Shown one piece after another: positions 8,735 through 23,863 of a stretch of DNA of 64,000 nucleotides. How positions within the stretch are numbered: the first letter of the stretch is position 1; each line of letters begins with the position of its first letter. A program made the position numbers and the translations under genes. The stretch comes from Burkholderiales bacterium (lineage in GTDB: Bacteria > Pseudomonadota > Gammaproteobacteria > Burkholderiales > SG8-39), in assembly GCA_026417035.1 (NCBI GenBank), contig JAOAEA010000006.1, positions 1 through 64,000 of the forward strand. Reading direction: 5' to 3'. The notes beneath the pieces are model-generated. The model saw nothing but the letters and a program-made list of their open reading frames with translations. It made no database searches and was not told where the DNA came from.

Positions 8735-9922
8735 TCAGGGCGACGCGAGGCCCATGAGGTGCGCGAGGTCCTTGAAGAAGATGCGCACGTGCGCCACCGG
8801 CTTCGCGCGCACGAGCTTCTTGTGCATGTAGGCCTGCCACGTGAGCGTCTGCACGTCCGGGTCGCGGCAGATGGCGACGAAGCGCTCGCGGCGCCGGTCG
8901 CTCGAGTACCAGAAACGCTGCATCATCCCCAGGATGAAGAAGACGCGCCCGTGCGCCTTCATGAACCGTTTGCGCGCGGCGGCGAGGGCGCGGGGGTCGC
9001 CGGTCGCGAGGAAGGCGTCGGCCGCCTCGGCCGCGAACCGGCCGCCCGCCATCGCGTAGTAGATGCCCTCGCCGGAAGCGGGCGCCACGACGCCCGCGGC
9101 GTCGCCGGCGAGCAGGACGTCGCGGCCGTTGTCCCAGCGCCGCCGCGGATGCAGGGGGATCGGCGCGCCCTCCCGGCGCACCGTGTCGGTCGCGGCGAGC
9201 CCCGTCGCGGCGCGCAGGGATTCGACGGCGCCGCGGAGCGAGAACCCTTTGCTCGCCGAGCCGACACCGACGCTCGTCGTCTCCCCGTGGGGGAAGATCC
9301 ACGCGTAGAAGTCGGGCGACAGCCAGCCCTGGTAGTAGACGTCGCAGCGCGCGCCGTCGAAGTCGGCGCTGCCGCCGCCCGGCGAGCGGATGATCTCGTG
9401 ATAGGCGAACACGCAGGGGACCTCTTCGGCCCGTGGCATCGCCTGCCGCGCCACGGCCGAGTTCGCGCCGTCCGCGCCGATCACCGCGCGCGCACGCACC
9501 CGCCCTTCGCGGCCGTCGCGCCCCCGGTAGCAGACCACCGCGGTGCCGTCGGGGTCGCGTTCGAGGCGCTCGAAGACGCCGGCGCGGCGCACGGCGCCCG
9601 AGGCCGCGGCGCGCTCGCGCAGCCATTCGTCGAAATGCTCGCGGTCGACCATCCCCACGAAGCCGCCGTCGATGGGCATGTCCACGCGCCGCCCGGAGGG
9701 CGCCACCATGCGGGCCGAGGTGACGCGCGCGACGAGGAGCGACTCGGGGATCTGGAACTCCCGGATCAACGCCGGCGGAATCGCGCCGCCACAGGGTTTG
9801 ATGCGTCCCGCGCGGTCGAGGAGCAGCGTCGCCCGGCCGCGGCGGGCGAGGTCGTCGGCCGCCGTGGCGCCGGCCGGACCGCCGCCCACCACCACCGCGT
9901 CGAAGGTCTCGATCCCGGCCAT
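8735..9922 (-). CDS. bchP: Geranylgeranyl reductase for bacteriochlorophyll
   Basis: The product (395 residues) is a flavoprotein that reduces the geranylgeranyl tail of bacteriochlorophyll a to phytyl, the last step of pigment synthesis. The N-terminus has the FAD Rossmann motif VVVGGGPAGATAADDLARRG. KPCGGAIPP and MVDREHFDEWLRERA follow, and the second FAD signature VLLAGDAAGVVAPASGEGIYYAM is near residue 275. The C-terminal WQAYMHKKLVRAKP is typical of BchP. The ATG at 9922 is 5 bp after the stop of the upstream PucC-family gene, so bchG-bch2-bchP form one operon, as in other purple bacteria. Normal length; no defects seen. Confidence 0.95.
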   Translation of the reverse strand: MAGIETFDAVVVGGGPAGATAADDLARRGRATLLLDRAGRIKPCGGAIPPALIREFQIPESLLVARVTSARMVAPSGRRVDMPIDGGFVGMVDREHFDEWLRERAAASGAVRRAGVFERLERDPDGTAVVCYRGRDGREGRVRARAVIGADGANSAVARQAMPRAEEVPCVFAYHEIIRSPGGGSADFDGARCDVYYQGWLSPDFYAWIFPHGETTSVGVGSASKGFSLRGAVESLRAATGLAATDTVRREGAPIPLHPRRRWDNGRDVLLAGDAAGVVAPASGEGIYYAMAGGRFAAEAADAFLATGDPRALAAARKRFMKAHGRVFFILGMMQRFWYSSDRRRERFVAICRDPDVQTLTWQAYMHKKLVRAKPVAHVRIFFKDLAHLMGLASP

Positions 9923-9927
9923 GGCGC

Positions 9928-11286
9928 TCACCTCTGGGCGATGCCGGCGATCGCCCCGCCGGAGGGGCGCGCGAACGCGCTGCGCGGGTGCGCGGCCGTC
10001 GGCTTGCCGAGCTGCAGCGCGAGCGCACCCGCCGCGAGGAACAGCACGGCCTCGGCCGCGAAGACGCTCGCGTAGGCCGGCAGCGGCGAGCCGAAGAGCC
10101 AGCGCGCGGCATCGACGGCGGCCGTCCCGGCGAAGCCGCCGGCGCCGAAGGCGATCGCCTGCGCCGCGCCCCAGACGCCCATGCGCACCCCCTCGCGCGC
10201 GGCGCGCCCTTCGCTCACGTAGCCCATCATGGCGCCGATCGCGGCGATCGCGAACGCACCGTTCGCCGCGCCGAGCGCGAACACCGAAGCGCGGAGCGGC
10301 CAAGCGGGGCCGACGAAGCCCGCCAGCGCGAGCGCGAAGAGCGCCGCAGCCGAGGCCGCGCAGCCGCCGATCGCCCAGAGCCGCATCGAGCCGAAGCGGC
10401 GGCTCGCCCAGGCGCTGCCGGCGACGCCCACGAGGAGCATCCCGGCGAGCACGCCGGCGTTCTGCACGCCCGAGAGGCGCGTCGACTCGCCGGGGCTGAG
10501 GCCGAAGACGGCCCCCGCGAACGGCTCGAGGATCAGGTCCTGCGCGCTGTAGGCGAGCATCGAGACGAAGACGAAAACCGTGAAGCGCCGCGCCAGGGGC
10601 TCGGCCCAGACCTCGCGGAACGCCTCCCGGAAAGGCGGCTTCCCCGTGCGCTCCGGCGCCGCCTGCCCGCCGGGGGCGGCCCGAACGCGGGGCTCGACGT
10701 TCCAGACCGCGAGGACCGCGACGGCGAAGGCGGCCACGGCGACGCCCGAGGTCACGGCGACCAGCCGCGCCGGCGAGAACGGGTCCAGGAAGTGGCCGGC
10801 GACGGTCGCGGTGACGATGAAGCCGACGATCATCATCACCCACGCGAGCGTCGCCGCGGCAGCGCGGCGTCCTGGCGCGACGCTCGTGGCGAGCAGCACG
10901 AGGAGCGAGGTGCCGCACGCGCCGACACCCAGCCCGATGAGCACGAAGGCGAGGACCGCGAGCGCGATGCCCGCAGCGGGATCGGCCGCCATCCACGCGA
11001 CCGCGACCGCCGCGGTGATCCCGCCCGCCGCGAGAACCGCCATGCCGCCGACGATCCACGGCGTGCGGCGGCCGCCGACATCGGAGCCGTAGCCGAGCCG
11101 CGGCCTGAGCATCTGCACCGCGTAGTGCAGCGCGACGAGCGCGCCGGGCAGCATGGCCGGCAGCGCGAGCTCCACGACCATCACCCGGTTCATGGTCGAG
11201 GTCGTCAGCACGACGACCGCGCCGAGGGCGGCCTGCACCAGCGCGAGCCGCAGCGTGCCGAGCCAGCCGAGCGGGGACGGGGTCAT
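9928..11286 (-). CDS. PucC/BCH2-family transporter between bchG and bchP
   Basis: The product (452 residues) has about 12 membrane helices and belongs to the PucC/LhaA/Bch2 branch of the major facilitator superfamily. Family marks are LTTSTMNRVMVVELALPAMLPGALVALHY near the N-terminus and, in the second half, YSAQDLILEPFAGAVFGLSPGESTRLSG. The position between bchG and bchP is that of ORF428 in Rhodobacter capsulatus. These proteins are thought to deliver pigments or help assemble light-harvesting complexes; the exact substrate is not established. The start overlaps the bchG stop by four bases (ATGA), indicating translational coupling. A second member of the family, lhaA, is in the bchF superoperon. 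Confidence 0.9.
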   Translation of the reverse strand: MTPSPLGWLGTLRLALVQAALGAVVVLTTSTMNRVMVVELALPAMLPGALVALHYAVQMLRPRLGYGSDVGGRRTPWIVGGMAVLAAGGITAAVAVAWMAADPAAGIALAVLAFVLIGLGVGACGTSLLVLLATSVAPGRRAAAATLAWVMMIVGFIVTATVAGHFLDPFSPARLVAVTSGVAVAAFAVAVLAVWNVEPRVRAAPGGQAAPERTGKPPFREAFREVWAEPLARRFTVFVFVSMLAYSAQDLILEPFAGAVFGLSPGESTRLSGVQNAGVLAGMLLVGVAGSAWASRRFGSMRLWAIGGCAASAAALFALALAGFVGPAWPLRASVFALGAANGAFAIAAIGAMMGYVSEGRAAREGVRMGVWGAAQAIAFGAGGFAGTAAVDAARWLFGSPLPAYASVFAAEAVLFLAAGALALQLGKPTAAHPRSAFARPSGGAIAGIAQR

Positions 11287-12185
11287 GAGGCCGCGCGCAG
11301 CGCGAAGGCCGCGACCAGCATGCCGAGGACGAAGAAGTTGACGCCGCGTGCGCTGTACCAGAGGGCGCGGCCGCGAGGATCGCCGAGGAAGCGGATCATC
11401 AGCGCGAGTTGCACCGCGAGCAGGGCCGCGACGAGCGCGGCGTGCAGCGGGCGGCCCCAGCCCACGAGCAGCGCGACGACGACCGCCTGCGGCGCGGCCA
11501 TCATCAGGCAGGCGGCGCGCGCGGCGGCACGCACGCCGAGGCGCACCGGCAGCGAGCCGATGCCCATGCGCCGGTCGCCCTCGATCGCCTTGAAGTCGTT
11601 CAGCGTCATGATGCCGTGCGCGCCGAGCGAGTAGAGCGCGGCGAGCGCGAGGACGCGCGGCTCGGGGAGCGCGCCGCCGACCATCACCGCCGCGCCGGTC
11701 ACCCAAGCGAGCCCCTCGTAGGCGATGCCCACCGCAGCGTTACCCCACCAGCCGTTGCGCTTGAGCCGCAAGGGCGGCGCGCTGTAGGCCCACGCCAATA
11801 CGAGGCCGGCGGCCGCCGCCCCGAGGACCCACGGCCCGAGCGCCGCCGCGACCGCGAGCGACAGCACCGTCCACGCGATGGCGATGTAGAGGCCCCAGTA
11901 ACCCGGGACGCGTCCGGAGGGGATCGGGCGGTGCGGCTCGTTGATCGCGTCGACGTGGCGATCGAACCAGTCGTTCACCGCCTGGCTGGTCGCGCAGAGG
12001 AGCGGCCCCGCGAGGAGGATCCCGGCGGCGGCGACGGCCCACTTGCCGTCGAGCGCGACACCGGAGGAGACGACGCCGCAGCCGAACGCCCACATCGGCG
12101 GGAACCAGGTGATGGGCTTGAGCAGCTCGAGCACCGCTCCCGGCGAGGGCAAGGGCACAGCTGCGCTGGAGGCGAGGCGCGCCAT
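11283..12185 (-). CDS. bchG: Bacteriochlorophyll synthase (geranylgeranyl/phytyl transferase)
   Basis: The product is a 300-residue UbiA-family membrane prenyltransferase that esterifies bacteriochlorophyllide a with geranylgeranyl diphosphate. The first Asp-rich motif is SQAVNDWFDRHVDAINEPHRPIPSGR (NDxxDxxxD; shown in pieces as NDWFDRHVD and NEPHRPIPSG) around residue 70. The second loop has NDFKAIEGDRRMGI near residue 200. Seven to nine hydrophobic helices cover the rest. It is the first gene of the minus-strand operon bchG-bch2-bchP. About 105 bp separate its start from the ppsR2 stop, and that gap holds a degenerate pair of PpsR-type palindromes. The ATG at 12185 gives a start typical for the family. 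Confidence 0.95.
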   Translation of the reverse strand: MARLASSAAVPLPSPGAVLELLKPITWFPPMWAFGCGVVSSGVALDGKWAVAAAGILLAGPLLCATSQAVNDWFDRHVDAINEPHRPIPSGRVPGYWGLYIAIAWTVLSLAVAAALGPWVLGAAAAGLVLAWAYSAPPLRLKRNGWWGNAAVGIAYEGLAWVTGAAVMVGGALPEPRVLALAALYSLGAHGIMTLNDFKAIEGDRRMGIGSLPVRLGVRAAARAACLMMAAPQAVVVALLVGWGRPLHAALVAALLAVQLALMIRFLGDPRGRALWYSARGVNFFVLGMLVAAFALRAAS

Positions 12186-12188
12186 GGA

Positions 12189-12232
12189 CGCACGTTAGTC
12201 CTGACACATCGTCTCGTCAAGACGGCGTTACA
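12189..12232. promoter_or_regulatory. Candidate tandem PpsR sites upstream of bchG (degenerate)
   Basis: On the minus strand two 18-mers match the PpsR/CrtJ consensus TGT-N12-ACA in their first half and partly in the second: TGTAACGCCGTCTTGACG (12215-12232) and TGTCAGGACTAACGTGCG (12189-12206). They are separated by 8 bp, the same spacing as the stronger pairs elsewhere in the cluster. The second lies within a few bases of the bchG start, so binding there could block transcription of bchG-bch2-bchP. The half sites are weaker than at bchC or bchE, so this is a tentative call. Confidence 0.45.
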
Positions 12233-12290
12233 TACCAGCCCGGCAGAGAGCGTTCCGCAAGCCCGTCGCCGGACGGGGCGCGGCCGCAGG

Positions 12291-13727
12291 CTACTCGTCG
12301 CTTTCCTGGGCTTGGGTTTCGACGCCGTCGAGATCGCCCAAGCCGTACCGGCGCATCTTCACGTAGAGGCTCTGCCGGCTGAGGCCGAGCATCTCGGCGG
12401 CAGAGGCGCGGTTGTCGCGGGTGAGCTCGAGCGCGGCCTCGATGCAGAGCCGCTCCACGACGTCGACCGTGTCGCGCACGAGATCCTTGAGAGACACGCG
12501 GCCGATCAGCTCGGTGAGCTGCTCGACCGAGCGCGGCAGGTCGGGGCGCCCCGGCGCGCCGGCGCCGAGCCTGCGGCCGACGTCGCGCATCGAGAAGCCG
12601 AGCCACGTGTCCTCGCCGCGACGGGCGACGACGGCGGACACTTCCACTTCGACGACGGAGCCGTACTCGCCGCGCAGGATCGTGCCGAACAGGCGCACGG
12701 CCTCGTGCTGGCGCAGGTTCGCGACCAGCACGTTGAAGTCCACCCCCGGGCGTCCGAACCAGCGGTCGAGCGACTCGCCGCGCGCCTGCTCTTCCGTCGC
12801 GAGCTGGACGAGCTCGAGGAACGCACGGTTGGCGGCGACGACACGCCCGTCGGCATCGGTGACGACGAAGCCCTCGGGCAACCGCTGCACGGCCTCGAGC
12901 AGCGCGTGGCTCGCCTGCGGCAGTCGGGTGGCGGCGCCGTCGGGTCCGGCGGGTGCGAGCCGCACCAGGCACAGCGCCGCATTCTCCTGGCGGAAAAGCG
13001 AGGCGGAGACGACGCATTCGCCGCCGTCGGCGAGGCGCGCGCGCACGTCCTCGGCGCGGCCCGCGGCGCGCACCGTGGCGAGCAGCGCGTGTACCGCGCG
13101 CGCGCCCTCCTCGGTGAAGCCCGTCGGGAAGGCGCGGCCGACGAGCCGCGCCGCCGGCTCGCCGAGGACGCGGCCCGCGGCCGGATTCGCTTCCACGATG
13201 CGCTGCGTGGCCGCGTCCACCACGAGGATCGCCTCGGACGAGAGCTGGAACAGCAGCCGGTAGCGGGTCTCCACGTCGCGCAGCCGCGAGTATTCGCGCT
13301 CGAGCGACTGCTGGGCGGCGACCAGGCGTTGCTGCAGCGCCGCCACCGTGCGCAGGTCGCGGCCGAGCGCGACCAGGTTGCCCTCGCGGCCGAGCCTGAT
13401 CGCCGAGTAGAGGATCGGAATGTCCTCGCCGCGGGGCGAGGGGTGGTTCAGCTGGCGCCAGCGTGCCGCGGACTGGGCGCCCGCCTCGCGCAGCAGCGCC
13501 TCCACCTTCGGCCGGCTTTCGACGGTGACGGTCTCGGCCCAGCGCTGGCCGACCCAGTTCGCTTCGGCGCTGTCGAGCGCCAGCTCGTCGCTGCCGAACG
13601 AGAGGTCGCGGATGACGCCCTCGCGGTCGACCACCAGCGCGACGTCGGCGGCCGCGGAGATCAGCCGCCCCGCGGTGTCGGCATCGAGCGTGCCGATCGA
13701 CTCGCGCGGTGCGGTGAAGGGTTTCAC
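12291..13727 (-). CDS. ppsR: PpsR/CrtJ transcriptional regulator with redox cysteines
   Basis: Starting from GTG 13727 the product is 478 residues, close to the usual PpsR/CrtJ length; an upstream in-frame ATG (13841) would overlap ppaA by 41 bp and add an Arg-rich tail unlike the family. Layout: N-terminal PAS-like region (DVALVVDREGVIRDL), Q-linker (QQRLVAAQQSLEREYSRL), two PAS domains, then a Fis-type helix-turn-helix (DNRASAAEMLGLSRQSLYVK). Cys238, Cys253 and Cys428 are present; the last two sit where R. sphaeroides PpsR has C251 and C424. It is therefore the likely redox-responsive aerobic repressor of bch, crt and puf genes. It is downstream of ppaA on the same strand, the classic ppaA-ppsR pairing. 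Confidence 0.93.
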   Translation of the reverse strand: MKPFTAPRESIGTLDADTAGRLISAAADVALVVDREGVIRDLSFGSDELALDSAEANWVGQRWAETVTVESRPKVEALLREAGAQSAARWRQLNHPSPRGEDIPILYSAIRLGREGNLVALGRDLRTVAALQQRLVAAQQSLEREYSRLRDVETRYRLLFQLSSEAILVVDAATQRIVEANPAAGRVLGEPAARLVGRAFPTGFTEEGARAVHALLATVRAAGRAEDVRARLADGGECVVSASLFRQENAALCLVRLAPAGPDGAATRLPQASHALLEAVQRLPEGFVVTDADGRVVAANRAFLELVQLATEEQARGESLDRWFGRPGVDFNVLVANLRQHEAVRLFGTILRGEYGSVVEVEVSAVVARRGEDTWLGFSMRDVGRRLGAGAPGRPDLPRSVEQLTELIGRVSLKDLVRDTVDVVERLCIEAALELTRDNRASAAEMLGLSRQSLYVKMRRYGLGDLDGVETQAQESDE

Positions 13728-13800
13728 GGGGGACGCGCCGCCGTTCCGCTGCCGGATGCGCCGCGCAGGGTCGCCAGGCCGCGCGGCCGCCGGCTCCCGC

Positions 13801-14694
13801 TCAGCTCGCCGTCGCCGAGAAACCGAGGAGATCCTCGGCAAGCTCGAGCGCCTCGCGGCCGTCGCTCGCCGCCGCGTCCGCCCCGACAGCGGACGCGAGC
13901 TCCGGATGGCCGATGAACACGCTGCCGCCGACGATCACGCCGATGGCGCGGTTGCGCGACCCCCGGCGCAGCTCGCGGATCGTCTCGGCGAGCGCGTCGA
14001 GGTGGCGCTCGCAGCTCGCCGACAGGCCGAGCACGCTGAACCAGTCGCGGCGCACGACCTCGAGCAGCTCGCGCCGCGTCGCCGCCGGCGCGGCCCAGAC
14101 ATCCCAGCCATGGCGGCGGAAGAGCTCCGCGACCATGAAGAGCCCGAAGGTGTGCTGCTCGCCGGGCACCGGGGCGAGCAGCGCGCGCCGGCCCAGCTCG
14201 CGCGGCTCGGCGAGGTTCGGGTACTCCGCGCAGAGCGAGCGCAGCATCCGCTGGAGACGCCACAGGCCCACCGTCACCTCGGTGAAGTCGCAGAGGTCTT
14301 CGTTCCAGAGGTCGCCGAGGCGGCGCGCCGCGGGCGCGAGGAGCTGCAGGCACAGCGCTTCGAGCGGCACGCCGCGCGCGCGGATCGCGTCGAGATAGGC
14401 GGCGGCCGGCGCTTCGTCGTCGGCGAGGATGCGTCGGGCGAACTCGACCACTTCCTCGGCGCTCGGCGAGCTCGCCGCCTCGGCATCGCCCTCCCCGGCG
14501 GCATATCCGGCGCTGCGGTGCGCCAGCATCAGCCGGGGGATGACCTCGCCTTCGATGGCGCGGACCAGCCCGGCGAGCGGTCCGGCGAGCGCGTGCGCCG
14601 CGTCCGTCCCGTCGTTGCCGGTGGCTCCCCCGAGATGCGAATCGAGCTCTTCCCGGCAGTCCCGCGCCACGCTGTGCTGCGTCAATCCAGCCAT
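13801..14694 (-). CDS. ppaA: PpaA/AerR-type B12-binding antirepressor
   Basis: The product (297 residues from ATG 14694) has a C-terminal cobalamin-binding fold of the SCHIC/AerR type. The cobalt-ligand motif is PVPGEQHTFGLFMVAELFRRHGWDVW with His181, preceded by the helical TEVTVGLWRLQRMLRSL and followed by the GVIVGGSVF strand-loop. In Rhodobacter, AerR/PpaA binds B12 in light and modulates CrtJ/PpsR. Here it is immediately upstream of the cysteine-containing ppsR. The ATG at 14694 has AAGGAGG five bases ahead, better than an in-frame GTG at 14715. It is transcribed divergently from bchF, with PpsR-like palindromes in between, implying feedback on its own operon. Confidence 0.92.
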   Translation of the reverse strand: MAGLTQHSVARDCREELDSHLGGATGNDGTDAAHALAGPLAGLVRAIEGEVIPRLMLAHRSAGYAAGEGDAEAASSPSAEEVVEFARRILADDEAPAAAYLDAIRARGVPLEALCLQLLAPAARRLGDLWNEDLCDFTEVTVGLWRLQRMLRSLCAEYPNLAEPRELGRRALLAPVPGEQHTFGLFMVAELFRRHGWDVWAAPAATRRELLEVVRRDWFSVLGLSASCERHLDALAETIRELRRGSRNRAIGVIVGGSVFIGHPELASAVGADAAASDGREALELAEDLLGFSATAS

Positions 14695-14860
14695 ACATGC
14701 CTCCTTCGCGCCCACCGCCCAAGGATCCGGGCCTCAGGGCGCGGTGACGCGCTCTGCCAGGTTTCGCGGGTTCCGACGCCCGCCTGCCGACCATTGAGCC
14801 AGAACTCGCCCGGCTCAACAAGACGGCCTGTGGACTATTTCACGACCACCGGACCCCAAA

Positions 14861-14894
14861 TGTCAAGCTATCGTGACGTTCCACATGGTTGACA
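14861..14894. promoter_or_regulatory. Candidate overlapping PpsR sites between ppaA and bchF
   Basis: Two near-consensus 18-mers share two bases: TGTCAAGCTATCGTGACG (14861-14878, TGT-N12-ACG) and CGTTCCACATGGTTGACA (14877-14894, CGT-N12-ACA). The outer halves are exact TGT and ACA, and the inner halves each carry one mismatch. They are in the 255-bp divergent gap between ppaA (minus) and the bchF superoperon (plus). Unlike the other pairs in this window, they overlap rather than being spaced 7-8 bp. The surrounding 40 bp are distinctly richer in A/T than the flanks. Confidence 0.55.
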
Positions 14895-14921
14895 TCCGGT
14901 GGGAACGGGGCTAGCTTGTGA

Positions 14922-16751
<1,830 letters not shown>

Positions 16752-16754
<3 letters not shown>

Positions 16755-16890
16755 CAGCGTGATGCGAAACGCAGGCATGGCAGCCACGAGATCCCCCCGG
16801 GAAAGCCCTCCGCGAGCGAGGCGCGCGTTTCGCGTCACTGGGTTTGGGGATCCAAAAGGGGGTGTGGCCCCTTTTGCATCCACTTGCTAG
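16752..16890 (+). repeat. 139-nt intergenic element, copy A (bchN-bchB)
   Basis: This stretch starts exactly at the bchN TAG and ends in TTGCTAG 13 bp before the bchB start. It aligns without gaps over all 139 nt to the puhC-acsF spacer (27263-27401), with 103 identities (74%). The two ends can pair: TAGC with GCTA, then GATGCGAAA (16762-16770) with TTTTGCATC (16872-16880), including one G-U pair in RNA. An inner hairpin is CAAAAGGGG/CCCCTTTTG (16853-16876 region). One reading frame stays open through the element but has no start codon. It may be a structured RNA inside the superoperon transcript or a MITE-like palindromic insertion. It probably supplies or borders the bchN stop codon. Confidence 0.8.
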
Positions 16891-16903
16891 GGGAGGCGGA
16901 CCC

Positions 16904-18464
16904 GTGCAGCTCGCGCTCTGGACCTACGAGGGGCCGCCGCACGTCGGCGCGATGCGCATCGCCGCCTCGATGCGCGACGTGCACTGCGTGCTGCACGCGC
17001 CGCAAGGCGACACCTACGCCGACCTCCTCTTCACGATGATCGAGCGCCACGACCGGCGCCCGCCGGTCACCTACACGACGTTCCAGGCGCGCGACCTGGG
17101 CGGCGACACGGCGGACCTCGTGAAGACCGCCGTCGCCGAGGCTTTCGCGCGCTTCGCCCCGAAGGCGATGCTCGTCGGCGAATCGTGCACGGCGGAGCTC
17201 ATCCAGGACCAGTCCGGCGCGCTCGCGCAGTCCATGGCGTTGCCGGTGCCGGTGGTGCCGCTCGAGCTGCCGGCGTACTCGAAGAAGGAGAACTGGGGCG
17301 CGGCCGAGACCCTCTACCGCCTCGTGCGGACGCTGCTCGCCGGGCGCGCGCCCGCCCCCGGCGCGGCGCGCCCCGCGCGGTCCGGGGGCCGCGGCCCGAC
17401 CGCGAACCTGCTCGGCGCGACCGCGCTCGGCTTCCGCGCGCGCGACGACGTCGTCGAGATCGGCCGGCTGCTCGCCGAGCTCGGCATCGGCGTGAACGCG
17501 GTGGTGCCGCTCGGGGCCACCGCCGACGACATCCGCCGGCTGCCGGAAGCGGACTTCAACGTCGACCTCTACCCGGAAGTCTCGCGCGCGACCGCCACCT
17601 GGCTCGAGCGCGCCTTCGGCATGCCCTACACCCGGACGATCCCGATGGGCGTGCGCGGCACCCGCGAGTTCGTCGCGGAGGCCGCGGCGCTCGCCGGCGT
17701 CGACCCCGCCCCGGTGCTCGCCCGCGAGCGCCCGGGCGCGGCTGGCCTGTCCGCGTCGCAGTCCCGGCTCGCGTGGTACGCGCGCTCGGTCGACTCGACC
17801 TACCTCACCGGCAAGCGCGTCTTCGTCTTCGGCGACGCGACGCACGCGATCGCCGCGGCGCGCGTCGCGGCCGAGGAGATCGGCTTCAGCGTCGTGGGCC
17901 TGGGCACCTACGCCCGCGAGTTCGCGCGCGACGTGCGCGAGGCGGCGAAGCGCTACGGCGTGGAGGCCCTCGTCACCGACGACTACCTCGAGGTCGAGCG
18001 CGCCATCGCCGCGGCCGCGCCCGAGCTCGTGCTCGGCACGCAGATGGAGCGCCACATCGCCAAGCGCCAGGGCATCGCCTGCGCGGTGATCTCGGCGCCG
18101 CTGCACGTGCAGGACGTTCCCGCCCGCTACAGCCCGGTCTACGGGTTCGAGGGGGCGAACGTGCTCTTCGATTCGTGGGTGCACCCGCTCGTCATGGGGC
18201 TCGAGGAGCACCTGCTCGCGATGTTCCGCGAGGACTTCGAGTTCCACGATGCGGCGGCCGCGTCGCACCTCGCGACGAGCGGCGCCGCTGCGGCGCGCGC
18301 GCCGGCGCCGGCCGCGCCGGCGTGGACCGCCGAGGGCGAGCGCGAGCTCGCCAAGATCCCCTTCTTCGTGCGCGCGAAGGCGCGCCGCAACACGGAGCGC
18401 TTCGCCGCGGAGCGCGGGCTCGCGACGATCACGGTCGACACGCTCTATGAAGCCAAGGCGCACT

Positions 18465-18475
<11 letters not shown>
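16904..18475 (+). CDS. bchB: Light-independent protochlorophyllide reductase subunit B
   Basis: The product (523 residues from GTG 16904, preceded by GGGGAGG) is the B subunit of the BchNB catalytic heterotetramer. The N-terminus ([20 protein letters not shown]) is the family start. [15 protein letters not shown] carries a cluster-ligand Cys, [16 protein letters not shown] follows, and [24 protein letters not shown] is near residue 400. The C-terminal 45 residues, [17 protein letters not shown] onward, form the usual PCP_red domain after an Ala/Pro linker. It overlaps bchH by 11 bp. The ribosome-binding site lies just after the 139-nt element, so that element is in its leader. Confidence 0.95.
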
Positions 18476-23142
<4,667 letters not shown>

Positions 23143-23158
23143 ACGAGTGCCGCCCGCC

Positions 23159-23863
23159 ATGCCGACCCTCTCCTACCACGACCGCCGCAGCGAGCTCGCG
23201 ACGTACTTCGACCGCACCGCCGCCGAGGCGTGGTCGCGGCTCACCTCCGACGCGCCGGTCGGGCGCATCCGCGCCACCGTGCGCGCCGGCCGCGACCGGA
23301 TGCGCCGGACGCTGCTCGACTGGCTGCCCGCCGACCTCGCGGGCGCACGCCTCCTCGACGCCGGCTGCGGCACCGGCGCGCTGGCGGTGGAGGCGGCGCG
23401 CCGCGGCGCGCGGGTCGTCGCCGTCGACCTCTCGCCGACGCTGGTCGCGCTCGCGCGCGAGCGCACGCCGGCGGAACTGCCCGCGGGCGCGATCGATTTC
23501 CGGGTCGGCGACATGCTCGACCCGGCGCTCGGCCGCTTCGACTTCGTCGTGGCGATGGACTCGCTCGTGCACTACGAAGCGCGCGACGTCGTGCGGGTGC
23601 TCGCCGGCCTCGGGGCGCGGGCGGCGCACGCGATGGTCTTCACCTTCGCGCCGCGCACCGCGCCGCTCGCGCTGATGCACGCCGTCGGCCGGCTGATCCC
23701 GCACCGCCACCACCGCGCGCCGGCGATCGAGCCGGTCGCCGAGCCGCTGCTCCGGCGGCTGCTCGCCGCCGACGCGGCGCTCTCCGGGTGGCGCCCCGGC
23801 CGCACCGAGCGCGTCGCGTGCGGTTTCTACACGTCGCAGGCCATGGAGCTCGTCCGGGAATGA
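23159..23863 (+). CDS. bchM: Magnesium-protoporphyrin IX methyltransferase
   Basis: The product (234 residues from ATG 23159; a GTG at 23147 is possible) methylates the C13 propionate of Mg-protoporphyrin IX with S-adenosylmethionine. The SAM motif is ARLLDAGCGTGALAVEAARRGA near residue 60, followed by VVAVDLSPTLVALARER. The N-terminal YFDRTAAEAWSRLTSDAPVGRIR and the C-terminal CGFYTSQAMELVRE are family-specific. Its stop overlaps the lhaA start (ATGA). No strong ribosome-binding site is seen, so translation may depend on coupling to bchL. Confidence 0.95.
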   Translation: MPTLSYHDRRSELATYFDRTAAEAWSRLTSDAPVGRIRATVRAGRDRMRRTLLDWLPADLAGARLLDAGCGTGALAVEAARRGARVVAVDLSPTLVALARERTPAELPAGAIDFRVGDMLDPALGRFDFVVAMDSLVHYEARDVVRVLAGLGARAAHAMVFTFAPRTAPLALMHAVGRLIPHRHHRAPAIEPVAEPLLRRLLAADAALSGWRPGRTERVACGFYTSQAMELVRE

